Source: Polaromonas sp. (GTDB lineage Bacteria; Pseudomonadota; Gammaproteobacteria; Burkholderiales; Burkholderiaceae_C). Taken from it: a stretch of 64,000 nucleotides of DNA. The stretch is taken from positions 62,001 to 126,000 of the forward strand of contig NZ_JABBPE010000008.1 in the NCBI RefSeq assembly GCF_012927455.1. Reading direction: 5' to 3'. A model generated the notes under the pieces. It did no database searches, had not been told where the DNA came from, and was given only the letters and a program-made list of their open reading frames with translations. Numbering within the stretch: position 1 is the stretch's first letter; every line of letters begins with the position of its first letter. Below, in pieces: positions 1-8,428 of the stretch. A program made the position numbers and the translations under genes.

Positions 1-393
1 AACAGCCTAAACACGGGGTCAAACCTACCTGTCAGAGCCTTCACAGCCGCCGACCTTGAATCAGCCAGGCAAGCGAGAGCCGCGAAGCTTGCCAAGTGGT
101 CCATGCTGGATTTAAAACAGAACTTCGCCGACGAAGTATTCATGCGAAACCATATATCGGCGGCTGGCCTACGCGCACCGCCACGGGCAGAACCGGCAAC
201 CACTAAGCGCCTCAGAACTACGCTTCACCTTGCAGGCGTTGATGCTGTTGCTTCCCGCGAAGCACTGGGGACCACCCTTTCTGGGTATCTCACGCTGAAT
301 CCCAACCTCCCGCTATGGGCTGCGCTTGCTTTAGTGCTGGAAGCGACGGGACGGTTCACAGATGCTGCCTTGTCTCTGAGTGACCCTGCATGA
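1..393 (+). CDS. Hypothetical protein, 5' end outside window
   Basis: The reading frame is open from the first base of the window to the stop at 391-393, so the gene is probably cut by the left edge. An internal ATG at 103 would give 96 residues, but the upstream stretch (rich in Ala, Arg, Lys and Glu, ending AAKLAKW) reads like protein and has no stop. I do not recognise a family. The visible part is an Arg/Pro-rich middle followed by a hydrophobic stretch (LWAALALVLEATG). Its stop overlaps the next gene's ATG (ATGA at 390), which indicates a polycistronic unit running to 2336. The context, unknown genes packed tightly beside a tRNA cluster, suggests a prophage remnant or small island. Confidence 0.6.
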   Translation, partial: NSLNTGSNLPVRAFTAADLESARQARAAKLAKWSMLDLKQNFADEVFMRNHISAAGLRAPPRAEPATTKRLRTTLHLAGVDAVASREALGTTLSGYLTLNPNLPLWAALALVLEATGRFTDAALSLSDPA

Positions 394-746
394 CTGAATC
401 AAACGTCTGCTTCTATGCCATGCCGGATTCACCCCACCTCACTTGGTCTGCCTGCGGGTACACGCTGCTAACCCTTACAGGACTATCTCCAGCCCTGACC
501 ACTGACCAGATTGAACGGCTGACCCTGAACGGAATTGGCTTGGTGACACGGCCAATGGGTGACAACACTTTGATGATCATTCCGGCATTCAAGCAAGAGG
601 CTCAGAGGATGGTCATTCACTTGATCTCCACTGCCGCTAAAGAGACTACCAAAGCGTTCACAGGCATTTGGGCTACACCGGCACCACCTGATCTTTCTAC
701 AGGCTTAACACCCCCAAACAACCGCTACGAAAGGCACTCCCGATGA
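390..746 (+). CDS. Hypothetical protein (118 aa)
   Basis: This is an unrecognised protein of 118 residues. The start codon overlaps the stop of the upstream gene and its own stop overlaps the next start (ATGA at 743), so three genes are translationally linked. There is no signal peptide or clear membrane segment. The middle contains a mixed alpha/beta-like stretch and the last 30 residues are rich in Pro, Thr and Asn. The four-base overlaps on both sides are the main evidence that the gene is real. No function is proposed. Confidence 0.6.
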   Translation: MTESNVCFYAMPDSPHLTWSACGYTLLTLTGLSPALTTDQIERLTLNGIGLVTRPMGDNTLMIIPAFKQEAQRMVIHLISTAAKETTKAFTGIWATPAPPDLSTGLTPPNNRYERHSR

Positions 747-1138
747 CACCCAACGAGATCAAGCTTGGCAGTACCGAGCGCAGCGATGATCTAGGTACAT
801 ATACCGCTTATCACCGGACTTGCACCTTCAGGGACTGTGGGGCCGAACTGACCAGCAGGAACCGCTCTGGGTCCAACCTGCTATGCAAACCCTGCGCCGC
901 AGCCAAGGCACGGGGCATCTACACCGGCCAGCCGAGAAAGCCAAGGACTGCTCTGGAAAAGGCAGTACTCGCTAACCGGCGGGCTGAGCCAGATCGAACC
1001 AAGGCACACAGCCTGCTCAATGATTGCCTCGACCGCATCACCAGCACACACACCAAGCAGGCACTCCAGAGCTTCCTGCTGACGCTTGAGCTTCGGGCCT
1101 TGATGCGCCACCTTCCCAACGTACCCCAACCCCAATGA
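743..1138 (+). CDS. Small zinc-ribbon-like protein
   Basis: The 131-residue product carries two cysteine pairs, TCTFRDC (about residues 26-32) and CKPC (about 48-51), separated by some 15 residues. This resembles a four-cysteine zinc ribbon or treble-clef finger. The Arg/Lys-rich segment that follows would suit nucleic-acid binding. The start overlaps the preceding stop. Small zinc-finger proteins of this kind are common in phage and plasmid early operons, but I cannot name a family. Zinc binding is inferred from cysteine spacing only. Confidence 0.6.
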   Translation: MTPNEIKLGSTERSDDLGTYTAYHRTCTFRDCGAELTSRNRSGSNLLCKPCAAAKARGIYTGQPRKPRTALEKAVLANRRAEPDRTKAHSLLNDCLDRITSTHTKQALQSFLLTLELRALMRHLPNVPQPQ

Positions 1139-1198
1139 GCAGTAGCTGACTTTTCAGCCGCAGCTTCCCAAGCCAACCAACCCCCAAGAAATACTCCC

Positions 1199-1417
1199 AT
1201 GAATATCACAAACCTCTCCCGCCTCAAGCTTGAACAGATCGCCAGTCATTGCGGTTCCACCGTGGCAGCAGTAACGGTAGGTCAGCTACTGGCTAACCCT
1301 GCTTATGACATCAACGGGGTAGCTTCTGCCCTTTCGACCACTCCAGTAAACCTTCTTCAGGCTCTGGCCCTACCCGAACCAGTGGTCTATGCACCGATGA
1401 CCACGACCAACGTTTAA
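1199..1417 (+). CDS. Small hypothetical protein, possible helix-turn-helix
   Basis: A 72-residue product in the same direction as its neighbours, 60 bases after the previous stop and 10 bases before the next start. The centre (about residues 38-58, VASALSTTPVNLLQAL) has the spacing and residue pattern of a helix-turn-helix, but this is weak. There is no strong ribosome-binding site before the ATG. The family is not recognised. Confidence 0.5.
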   Translation: MNITNLSRLKLEQIASHCGSTVAAVTVGQLLANPAYDINGVASALSTTPVNLLQALALPEPVVYAPMTTTNV

Positions 1418-1427
1418 AGGAATCACT

Positions 1428-2336
1428 ATGTCCGACAACTTCCAAAGCTACTCCACTTACGTGCCTCAAGGCAACGAAGAAACATTCTCCCGTGGTCCTC
1501 AGATACGTGAAGAGATGCCCATTCACCGCACCTCCAGCATTGCAGGCGTGATGACCGAGAGTTCTGAAAAGAACATTGACCGCAGCGACTCCGGCCATGA
1601 CACCACCACCGGGGGCTGGCTTGCCAGCGCACGAAGCACGACAGGCCGAGCAGTCAGCCAAGCTGACATCACCCCCGACACCCTTATCAGCTTCGATGGA
1701 ATGCAGGCAAAGGCTTCCTTCTGGGTCTCTGAAGGTCGCTTGAGCAAAGGGGCCGATGGTTCCTACACCGAAGGAGCAGGCCCGGTGGAAGCCCCGCAGG
1801 TTGTCCAAGGGGACATTGCACCAATCCCTGATGCTGTGATGGAAGGAGTGAACGCAGCCCTTGAACCTTTGCCGCAGTCCAGCCTTGACATGATCACAGC
1901 ACATGGAATCAGTGTGGCACTGGGTCACCAGGATGATGCTTCCCTGACGCGGAGGTTTGCCCAGGTATCCGGCTTGGAACTGGCAGATAGCCATGAACGA
2001 CTGACCGCTATCAAGGCTGTTTACCAGAAGCAAGCAGACCACGCCATTCAGTCACGCGCTGGCGTCAGTGCTGCTGATGCTCCTGAGTTCTGGCAGTGGT
2101 GCAGGACCAATCATCAGGGCCAATTGCAAGATGCCCTTGGCAAGCAACTTCATGCCGCCGATGTGTCGGGCTACACCGCCCTGGCTAATCGCTGGCTGTC
2201 CTCAACGGCTCCTTCACTCAACGCCTTGAAGGCTGGAGGGATTCCCGTGAGAACCAACGGGAGTGGCGTGAATGAATGCTACATCCGGGGTTCTTGGATG
2301 ACGCCCAGTGCTGCTGCCCGGGCTGGCTTGGTGTGA
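1428..2336 (+). CDS. Hypothetical protein (302 aa), possible phage-type
   Basis: This is the largest gene of the left-edge segment. An AAAGGA ribosome-binding sequence lies 6 bases before the ATG. The first 110 residues are polar and look disordered (many Ser, Thr, Gly, Glu); the rest is likely helical, with a conserved-looking core around QFWQW-type aromatic residues (EFWQWCR near residue 216). It has no signal peptide and no membrane segment. A rho-independent terminator follows 17 bases after the stop, which closes the unit that starts before the window. The order (small overlapping genes, then a longer acidic protein) is compatible with a phage or satellite module, but no hallmark protein is visible. 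Confidence 0.6.
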   Translation: MSDNFQSYSTYVPQGNEETFSRGPQIREEMPIHRTSSIAGVMTESSEKNIDRSDSGHDTTTGGWLASARSTTGRAVSQADITPDTLISFDGMQAKASFWVSEGRLSKGADGSYTEGAGPVEAPQVVQGDIAPIPDAVMEGVNAALEPLPQSSLDMITAHGISVALGHQDDASLTRRFAQVSGLELADSHERLTAIKAVYQKQADHAIQSRAGVSAADAPEFWQWCRTNHQGQLQDALGKQLHAADVSGYTALANRWLSSTAPSLNALKAGGIPVRTNGSGVNECYIRGSWMTPSAAARAGLV

Positions 2337-2352
2337 TGTAGCCAGCAATGAG

Positions 2353-2377
2353 AAAAGCCCCTTACGGGGCCTTCTTT
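2353..2377 (+). terminator. Intrinsic terminator after the left-edge operon
   Basis: A 5-bp GC stem (GCCCC / GGGGC, 2357-2361 and 2366-2370) with a TTAC loop is flanked by AAAA and followed by CTTCTTTC. It lies just downstream of the stop at 2336. Confidence 0.7.
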
Positions 2378-2393
2378 CGCTATCTCTATGGTG

Positions 2394-2621
2394 TTACCGC
2401 AGGGATAGCCAAAGACGGGAGATGATGAAGTGACGACCAAAGCCCCAGGCTTGAGACTCCCCAGGGCCAGTCTTGATATATCCAAAGGTGAAGAAGGAAT
2501 GAATAGGGCCGTAATAAAAAGTACCCCGTGCATCCTCGCTTGATGTGTTGAAGATCTCGAGATTGATTAGGCGGGCAGACGCATTGAAGATGGAAGACAG
2601 GAAGATGGAGAACTTGGTCAT
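2394..2621 (-). CDS. Small hypothetical protein (75 aa)
   Basis: The minus-strand frame begins with ATG at 2621 and extends upstream to a TTG at 2663. The product is rich in aromatic residues (Phe, Tyr, Trp) and contains the segment TKFSIFLSSIFNASARLINL, possibly a single amphipathic or membrane-associated helix. It is transcribed against the left operon, away from an operator-like region at 2719-2797. I do not recognise it. Amino-acid composition is protein-like, but no strong ribosome-binding site is seen, so confidence is limited. Confidence 0.4.
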   Translation of the reverse strand: MTKFSIFLSSIFNASARLINLEIFNTSSEDARGTFYYGPIHSFFTFGYIKTGPGESQAWGFGRHFIISRLWLSLR

Positions 2622-2718
2622 TGCTTGCTTGCTTTTGTTGAAGAAGTATTGATAGTTACTCAATCAAGAACAAAGAAACAGCTATTACAAAATATCCAAT
2701 CAGGGCAAATTGTTATCG

Positions 2719-2797
2719 TTTGGAGAAGGTCTCCAAATGGCAATTAATAAAGTGAGGCTTTGAGCCATTTACAGGCAGTTGCTCTCCATCTGGAGAG
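2719..2797. promoter_or_regulatory. Paired operator-like palindromes sharing TGGAGA
   Basis: Two dyads lie in the divergent gap. The first is TTTGGAGA-AGG-TCTCCAAA (2719-2737, perfect 8-bp arms). The second is CTCTCCA-TC-TGGAGAG (2782-2797, perfect 7-bp arms). Both are built from the same TGGAGA / TCTCCA half-site in opposite order. The arrangement looks like a pair of binding sites for one dimeric regulator between the minus-strand gene ending at 2394 and the plus-strand reading frames to the right. Function is inferred from symmetry alone. Confidence 0.45.
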
Positions 2798-3135
2798 TGT
2801 CAACAGGCCAAGTTTTACAGTGGGTGAATTGCAACAGCCTGCCTTCCTCAAGGGCCTACGAGTTGATCTCGATAGCCAACGGGACAAAGACGGTAGAGGC
2901 CATCCGTGAGGCAACCGCTTTTCGAACTAGTCAGAGCAGGGATGCGGGGTCTCCGCTACGTAGCGGAGAGGACAAACCCGTTACGAATCAACCACTTACG
3001 GAAAACAACCCCGGAAACCCCCCTGTGAAATCCAAGGGAGGCAGGCCGCCCACACCAAAAGCACCTACTGACATCCTTATCCAGCAAGTAACGAAAGCCT
3101 TGCTCCTTGAGCCCACTGGGAGGTGTGAAATTTAG
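2779..3135 (+). CDS. Doubtful hypothetical protein (118 aa)
   Basis: A frame with a TTG start at 2779, which falls just before the second palindrome (2782-2797). The N-terminal half looks protein-like (AYELISIANGTKTVEAIREA), while the second half is low-complexity and Pro/Lys-rich. A competing frame from TTG 2760 to 2909 also encodes a plausible 49-residue peptide over the same DNA, so the true gene, if any, is unclear. The frame contains the 20-bp palindrome at 2950-2969. No function can be given. Confidence 0.25.
   Translation: MLSIWRVSTGQVLQWVNCNSLPSSRAYELISIANGTKTVEAIREATAFRTSQSRDAGSPLRSGEDKPVTNQPLTENNPGNPPVKSKGGRPPTPKAPTDILIQQVTKALLLEPTGRCEI
2950..2969. repeat. Perfect 20-bp palindrome
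   Basis: The sequence from 2950 to 2969 is fully self-complementary with no spacer (arms TCTCCGCTAC and GTAGCGGAGA). It lies between the operator-like dyads and the tRNA cluster. It could be a protein-binding site, a recombination site or a cruciform; nothing in the sequence decides this. Confidence 0.6.
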
Positions 3136-3163
3136 GTGTGAAAGCAAAAAGCCAGAAAGCAAA

Positions 3164-3196
3164 AAGCCCTTGTAAATCAATGACTTACAAGGGCTT
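3164..3196 (-). terminator. Terminator of the tRNA transcript
   Basis: Perfect 12-bp arms AAGCCCTTGTAA (3164-3175) and TTACAAGGGCTT (3185-3196) enclose a 9-base loop. Read on the minus strand, the hairpin follows the 3' end of tRNA-Asp by 7 bases and runs into TTTTTGC. It is symmetrical enough to act in both directions. Confidence 0.75.
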
Positions 3197-3203
3197 ACAT
3201 ACT

Positions 3204-3280
3204 TGGCGGAGTGGACGGGACTCGAACCCGCGACCCCCGGCGTGACAGGCCGGTATTCTAACCAACTGAACTACCACTCC
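3204..3280 (-). tRNA. tRNA-Asp (GTC)
   Basis: The complement folds as a 77-base tRNA with encoded CCA (3204-3206), acceptor stem GGAGTGG/CCACTCC, T-loop TTCGAGT and anticodon GTC within CCTGTCACG. It is the last tRNA of a minus-strand series that follows gltX. Its 3' end faces the cryptic left-edge genes, the usual position for an integrated element. Confidence 0.97.
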
Positions 3281-3379
3281 TGGTAGTGGTAACTTCGCTC
3301 TTTCGAGCCAAGCTGCCAGCCCTTGCGGACTGGCTGTTACCTACTTGCGCCTTGGACACCACAAGAGTGTGATGGATGC

Positions 3380-3455
3380 TGGCGACCCCACGGGGATTCG
3401 AACCCCGGTACCTACCGTGAAAGGGTAGTGTCCTAGGCCTCTAGACGATGGGGTC
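3380..3455 (-). tRNA. tRNA-Glu (TTC)
   Basis: The complement gives a 76-base tRNA starting GACCCCA and ending with encoded CCA. The anticodon loop CCTTTCACG gives anticodon TTC. It lies between tRNA-Ala and tRNA-Asp and downstream of gltX, whose enzyme charges it. Confidence 0.97.
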
Positions 3456-3543
3456 AAAACCTTGGAACTTGCCGAGGCGGGCTCTTGTTTTTACACCAGG
3501 CCTGCCGAAAAAAAACATTTTAGAAACTCTTCCCGACAATCGT

Positions 3544-3619
<76 letters not shown>

Positions 3620-3679
3620 GTTACCAAAACTATTGCAAGTTTCCTTGCATTTATCGAGCCTTGAATTATAGCCCGAAAA

Positions 3680-5083
3680 TCAGACGCTTTTAATGCATTG
3701 CAGTCGGCTGATGACGTTTTCCCTGTTCATCAATGCCAAAAACGCATCGAGTGACGGTGTTTGCTGGCGTCCGGCAACTAGCACGCGCACCGGCATGGCC
3801 AGTTGTGGCATCTTCAGACCAGTCTCGATCAGTACCTGTTTGATGACAGCGGAAATCGCCGTTTTGCTCCAGTCACAGGCCGCCAGCAATTCAGCCAGCC
3901 GGGTCACCGCCGGCACGACATCGGCCGGCACGTGCGTCTGAATGTCTTGCGCGCTGACCGGCTCTTCGCTGACCAGCAATGCCATCCACTCGGCCAACTC
4001 CACCAGAGTGCTGCAACGGTCTTTCAGCAAGGCGCAGGCCTGCGTGCGGCGCGCTGCATCGAGGCCCGCCAAGCCACGAGCGTCGAGGAATGGCAAGACC
4101 TCCCCGGCCAGTTGCTCGTCGGGCATGGCCTTCATGTGCTGGGCATTGACCCAGCGCAACTTGGCTTCATCAAACTGGGCCGCACTCTTACCGAGGTGGT
4201 CCAGATTGAACCATTGCAAAAATTGTTGGCGGCTGAAAATTTCATCGTCGCCATGACTCCAGCCCAGTCGAGCCAGGTAGTTCACCATCGCATCCGGCAA
4301 GTAGCCTTCGGCTGCGTACTGTGTGACCGCCTTGGCGCCATGGCGCTTGCTCATTTTTTCGCCCTGCTCGTTCAGCACGGTCGGCAGGTGCGCGTACACC
4401 GGCACATCGCGGTCTAGCGCATGAAAAATATGGATCTGGCGAGGCGTGTTGTTGATGTGATCATCGCCACGAATCACATGTGTGATCGCCATGTCAATGT
4501 CATCGACCACCACACAAAAATTGTAGGTCGGTGTGCCGTCGGGCCGGGCGATCACCAGGTCGTCGAGTTCATCATTGCTGATCTCGATACGGCCCTTGAC
4601 CTTGTCGTCCCACACCACCGAGCCGCCTTGCGGCGTCTTGAAGCGCAGCACCGGCTGCACGCCCGCCGGTGCTGGTGGCAGCGCCTTGCCGGGCTCGGGT
4701 CGCCAGGTGCCGTCGTAGCGCGGCTTTTCCTTGGCGGCCATTTGGGCTTCACGCAGCAAATCAAGCTCGGTCATGCTCATATAGCAGGGGTAGACATGGC
4801 CGGCCGCCTGCAACTCGGCCAGAACAGTCTTGTAGCGGTCCATGCGCTGCATCTGGTAGAACGGGCCTTCGTCGTAGCCCAGGCCGAGCCAGCGCATGCT
4901 TTCGATGATCACGTCCACGGCCGCCTGGCTGGAACGCTCCAGATCAGTGTCTTCAATGCGCAAGATGAAATCGCCTCCCGTGGCGCGCGCAAACGCCCAC
5001 GGATACAGCGCCGAGCGGATATTGCCGAGGTGAATAAAGCCGGTAGGCGAAGGTGCAAATCGGGTTCTGGTTTTTTGTGTCAT
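3680..5083 (-). CDS. gltX: Glutamyl-tRNA synthetase
   Basis: The 467-residue enzyme attaches glutamate to tRNA-Glu in the cytoplasm using ATP. The N-terminus shows the class I signature ([14 protein letters not shown], the HIGH-type motif), and the second ATP-binding motif EKMSKRHG lies near residue 247. Length matches the bacterial family. The start ATG overlaps the metZ stop by four bases, so it is co-transcribed with metZ and probably purF. The three tRNA genes downstream, including its own substrate tRNA-Glu(TTC), are on the same strand. Assignment is secure; discriminating versus non-discriminating activity cannot be read from the sequence. Confidence 0.97.
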   Translation of the reverse strand: MTQKTRTRFAPSPTGFIHLGNIRSALYPWAFARATGGDFILRIEDTDLERSSQAAVDVIIESMRWLGLGYDEGPFYQMQRMDRYKTVLAELQAAGHVYPCYMSMTELDLLREAQMAAKEKPRYDGTWRPEPGKALPPAPAGVQPVLRFKTPQGGSVVWDDKVKGRIEISNDELDDLVIARPDGTPTYNFCVVVDDIDMAITHVIRGDDHINNTPRQIHIFHALDRDVPVYAHLPTVLNEQGEKMSKRHGAKAVTQYAAEGYLPDAMVNYLARLGWSHGDDEIFSRQQFLQWFNLDHLGKSAAQFDEAKLRWVNAQHMKAMPDEQLAGEVLPFLDARGLAGLDAARRTQACALLKDRCSTLVELAEWMALLVSEEPVSAQDIQTHVPADVVPAVTRLAELLAACDWSKTAISAVIKQVLIETGLKMPQLAMPVRVLVAGRQQTPSLDAFLALMNRENVISRLQCIKSV

Positions 5084-6306
5084 GTCAGGCTGTCCAGACC
5101 CCGAGCGAGGTCGGCTTTCAAATCATCAATATGTTCCAGGCCCACGGCCAGGCGAATCAGGCCCTGGCCGATGCCGGCGGCCTGCCGCTGGGCTTCGCTC
5201 AGGCGCCCATGCGAGGTGGTCGAGGGATGGGTAATCGTGGTTTTGGTGTCGCCAAGGTTGGCCGTGATGCTGCAGACGCAGGTGCTGTCGATCACATGAA
5301 AAGCGTTCTTGCGGGCACCGTCGGCGTCAGCCGCTTTGAGGTCAAAAGACACGACCGCGCCACCGCAGCCCTGCCCGTTGAGGGTTTGCTGCTGCATGGC
5401 CAGCGCATGCTGGGGGTGTGATGTGAGGCCGGGGTAGTAGACGCGGGCCACAGCAGGCTGAGCTTCCAGCCAGCTTGCCAGCGCGAGCGCGTTGGCGCTT
5501 TGCGCCTGCATGCGTATGGACAGCGTCTCCAGCCCCTTAAGCACCACCCAGGCATTGAACGGCGACAGCGACATGCCGGCGCTGCGCATGATGGGCAACA
5601 GTTTTTCGTCGATGAGTTTTTTCGGCCCACAAATCGCGCCGGCAATCACGCGGCCCTGGCCGTCGAGGTATTTGGTGCCCGAGTGAATGATCAGATCGGC
5701 GCCCAGTTTGACGGGCTGCGAAAGGGCCGGCGAGCAAAAGCAGTTGTCGACTGCCAGCAGGGCACCGGCCGCATGGGCAATCCTGGCCAGCGCGCCGATG
5801 TCGCAGACCTCGGTCAGCGGGTTGGTCGGGGTTTCGGCAAACAGCAGCTTGGTCGTGGGCCTGACAGCGGCTTGCCACTGGGCCACATCGGTTTGCGAGA
5901 CAAAGGTGCTCTCAACGCCAAACTTGGCAAACTCGCTGCCGATCAGCTTGATGGTGGAGCCAAACACCGACTGCGAGCAAATCACATGGTCGCCGCTTTT
6001 GAGCAGGCCCAGGCACATCAGCAAAATTGCCGCCATGCCGCTGGACGTGCCGATGCACGCTTCGGTGCCTTCCATCGCGGCCAGGCGCAGCTCCATGCTG
6101 GTCACCGTGGGGTTGGTGAACCGCGAATAGATGTAGCCCTCTTCCTCGTTGGCAAAGCGCCGTGCCGCCGTGGCGGCATCGGGCTGTACAAAACTGCTGG
6201 TCAAATAGAGCGCTTCAGAGTTTTCACCGTACTGGCTTTTCTCCACGGCCGTGCGCACGGCCAGGGTGTCCGGGTGCAAGTTATCGGGTAGCTTTCTGGT
6301 GCTCAT
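5080..6306 (-). CDS. metZ: O-succinylhomoserine sulfhydrylase
   Basis: This pyridoxal-phosphate enzyme of the Cys/Met metabolism family makes homocysteine from O-succinylhomoserine and sulfide, the direct sulfhydrylation route to methionine common in beta- and pseudomonad proteobacteria. The lysine that binds the cofactor lies in [14 protein letters not shown] chose ATG 6306 (408 residues; protein begins [19 protein letters not shown]). The frame is open further upstream to 6354, but that extension would overlap purF by 47 bases and is not family-like. The gene sits 1 base after purF and overlaps gltX, the usual purF-metZ order in this family. Confidence 0.93.
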   Translation of the reverse strand: MSTRKLPDNLHPDTLAVRTAVEKSQYGENSEALYLTSSFVQPDAATAARRFANEEEGYIYSRFTNPTVTSMELRLAAMEGTEACIGTSSGMAAILLMCLGLLKSGDHVICSQSVFGSTIKLIGSEFAKFGVESTFVSQTDVAQWQAAVRPTTKLLFAETPTNPLTEVCDIGALARIAHAAGALLAVDNCFCSPALSQPVKLGADLIIHSGTKYLDGQGRVIAGAICGPKKLIDEKLLPIMRSAGMSLSPFNAWVVLKGLETLSIRMQAQSANALALASWLEAQPAVARVYYPGLTSHPQHALAMQQQTLNGQGCGGAVVSFDLKAADADGARKNAFHVIDSTCVCSITANLGDTKTTITHPSTTSHGRLSEAQRQAAGIGQGLIRLAVGLEHIDDLKADLARGLDSLT

Positions 6307-6307
6307 C

Positions 6308-7837
6308 TCAGACCTCTTGCGGATTGGGTAACGCCAGGCGCGACACATCAACATCGCTTTCCTCGCCGATCTTTTCCGCGGTATCGGCGCGCCGCGAATT
6401 CATCGCGGCAATGGTTTCGGCCGTCACGTCACCGGTGATGTAAACGCCGTCAAAACACGAAGCGTCAAAGCCATCGAGCGCGGGATTCAACGAGCCAATG
6501 GCGCGCTTCATGCCTTCGACGTCCTGGTAGATCAGCGCATCACAGCCAATCTCCTGGCGGATTTCTTCAATGCTACGGCCATGCGCCACCAGCTCGTCAG
6601 GCGTCGGCATGTCGATGCCATACACATTCGGATAGCGCACCGGAGGCGCGGCGCTTGCCAGGTAAACCTTGCGAGCGCCGGCGTCGCGCGCCATCTGCAC
6701 GATCTCACGGCTGGTGGTGCCGCGCACGATGGAATCATCGACCAGCAGCACATTGCGGCCTTTGAACTCGCTGGCAATCACGTTGAGTTTTTGACGCACC
6801 GATTTCTTGCGCACGCCCTGCCCCGGCATGATGAAGGTGCGTCCCACGTAGCGGTTCTTCACAAAGCCTTCGCGGTAAGGAATGCCTAGCAGGTGCGCCA
6901 GCTGGGTGGCGCTCGGGCGGCTCGATTCGGGAATCGGGATGATTACGTCGATTTCGTTGGGCGGTACCGTGGAGACCACGCGCTTGGCCAGCGTTTCCCC
7001 AAGATTGAGGCGCGCCTGGTAGACCGAAATTCCGTCGAGCACCGAGTCGGGTCGCGCCAGATAGACAAACTCGAAAATGCACGGCATCAGCTTGGCATTG
7101 ATGGCGCATTGCTCAGCGTGCACCGTACCCTCCAGGTCCACAAACACCGCTTCGCCCGGCGCGATGTCGCGCTCGAACTGATGCGCCGTGCCTTCCAGCG
7201 CAACCGACTCGCTGGCCACCATCACCGTGCCGCCGTCTTCGTTTTTGGCGCGGCCCATGCAGAGCGGGCGAATACCAAAGGGATCACGAAAAGCCAGCAA
7301 GCCGTGGCCGGCGATGAGCGCGACCACGGCGTACGAGCCCTTGATGCGCTTGTGCACACCGCGCACGGCTGCAAACACATCGGCCGGCTTCAGCTTAAGG
7401 CCTCGCGTGGTTTTTTCCAGCTCGTGTGCCAGCACGTTGAGCAGCACTTCAGAGTCGCTGTCGGTGTTGATGTGGCGGTGGTCGGTGTTGAAAAGCTCGG
7501 CCTTCAACGCGGCCGCGTTGGTCAAATTGCCATTGTGCGAAAGCACCAGGCCAAATGGCGCGTTGACATAAAACGGCTGCGCCTCGTCTTCGCTGAAGGC
7601 ATTGCCCGCCGTCGGGTAACGCACCTGGCCCAGGCCGACATTGCCCGGCAAGGCGCGCATGTTGCGGGTGCGAAAGACGTCGCGCACCATGCCCTTGGCC
7701 TTGTGCATGTAGAACTTGTGCCCTTGCTGCGTGACGATGCCGGCAGCATCCTGGCCGCGGTGCTGCAGCAGCAGCAGGCCGTCATAAATCAGCTGATTGA
7801 CCGGGGCTTTGCTGACAACGCCGACTATGCCGCACAT
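6308..7837 (-). CDS. purF: Amidophosphoribosyltransferase
   Basis: It catalyses the first committed step of purine synthesis, making phosphoribosylamine from PRPP and glutamine. The protein starts MCGIVGVV, so Cys2 becomes the N-terminal nucleophile of the glutamine amidotransferase domain (about residues 2-235). The C-terminal phosphoribosyltransferase domain contains the PRPP loop LLVDDSIVRGTTSRE (near residues 368-382). Length (509) is typical. It lies between cvpA upstream and metZ downstream, an order known from many proteobacteria, where cvpA-purF is an old operon. Confidence 0.97.
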   Translation of the reverse strand: MCGIVGVVSKAPVNQLIYDGLLLLQHRGQDAAGIVTQQGHKFYMHKAKGMVRDVFRTRNMRALPGNVGLGQVRYPTAGNAFSEDEAQPFYVNAPFGLVLSHNGNLTNAAALKAELFNTDHRHINTDSDSEVLLNVLAHELEKTTRGLKLKPADVFAAVRGVHKRIKGSYAVVALIAGHGLLAFRDPFGIRPLCMGRAKNEDGGTVMVASESVALEGTAHQFERDIAPGEAVFVDLEGTVHAEQCAINAKLMPCIFEFVYLARPDSVLDGISVYQARLNLGETLAKRVVSTVPPNEIDVIIPIPESSRPSATQLAHLLGIPYREGFVKNRYVGRTFIMPGQGVRKKSVRQKLNVIASEFKGRNVLLVDDSIVRGTTSREIVQMARDAGARKVYLASAAPPVRYPNVYGIDMPTPDELVAHGRSIEEIRQEIGCDALIYQDVEGMKRAIGSLNPALDGFDASCFDGVYITGDVTAETIAAMNSRRADTAEKIGEESDVDVSRLALPNPQEV

Positions 7838-7881
7838 GGTGTTTCGATCATGGTGTGTTGACTCTTAAACGTAATTTCAAA

Positions 7882-7916
7882 CGATATTCAAAGGCGATTC
7901 AAAAGCGATTCAAAGG
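7882..7916. repeat. Three short tandem repeats between cvpA and purF
   Basis: Three head-to-tail units, CGATATTCAAAGG, CGATTCAAAAG and CGATTCAAAGG, fill most of the 91-base gap between the cvpA stop and the purF start. They could be iterated binding sites or slippage products; no regulator is suggested by the sequence itself. Confidence 0.5.
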
Positions 7917-7928
7917 ATCTTCGAACAG

Positions 7929-8423
7929 TTAATTCAGATACTTGGCAAACTGCTCCGGCAGCACCGGCTTCAAGCCTCTCAGCGTGGCCTCCAGCAAGGG
8001 TGCGCCCCTGGACTCCTGCCACCAGCTGCTCGAGCGCAGCGCCGTCATGTTCATCACCACCGTAGCCGCCAGCAACAGGATCAGGCCGCGCAACACGCCA
8101 AAGGCCGCGCCCAGCGTGCGGTCTACCGGGCGCAAACCCATGGCTTCGACCAGCTTCTTGAGCAAAAAGGCCAGCAAGCCTGCCGCAAACAGCGCCGCGA
8201 TAAAGACCAGCACAAAGGCCGCCGCATAACGCACCGGCTCGGCGGCCGCCTGCAGCGGCAGCAGCGTCGCAACCTGCGGCGCAAACCACTGTGCCGCATA
8301 AAACGAAACAGCCCATCCCAGCACCGACAACACCTCGTACACCAGCCCGCGCCAGGCGCCCAGAACCAGGGAGGCGACCAGCACCGCCAGGAAAATCCAG
8401 TCAAGCGCCGCCAAAATCTGCAA
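7929..8423 (-). CDS. cvpA: CvpA family membrane protein
   Basis: The 164-residue inner-membrane protein has four predicted hydrophobic segments (about residues 7-25, 30-48, 65-85 and 105-125) and the family-typical opening ALDWIF...GAWRGLVYEV. CvpA was named for colicin V production; its exact biochemical role is not settled. The start appears to be TTG at 8423, 5 bases after the stop of the SPOR-domain gene. A TTG at 8414 is also possible. No ATG lies near the conserved N-terminus. Genomic position, directly before purF, supports the call. Confidence 0.88.
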   Translation of the reverse strand: MQILAALDWIFLAVLVASLVLGAWRGLVYEVLSVLGWAVSFYAAQWFAPQVATLLPLQAAAEPVRYAAAFVLVFIAALFAAGLLAFLLKKLVEAMGLRPVDRTLGAAFGVLRGLILLLAATVVMNMTALRSSSWWQESRGAPLLEATLRGLKPVLPEQFAKYLN

Positions 8424-8428
8424 ACTGC

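Noticed and set aside
2760..2909. 49-aa frame from TTG 2760
   Set aside because: Protein-like but without a ribosome-binding site, and it competes with the frame from 2779; neither can be decided, so only the longer one is listed, at low confidence.
6893..7861. 322-aa plus-strand frame opposite purF
   Set aside because: It is the antisense shadow of a clearly coding gene in high-GC DNA; composition rich in His, Arg and Gly and no known domain.
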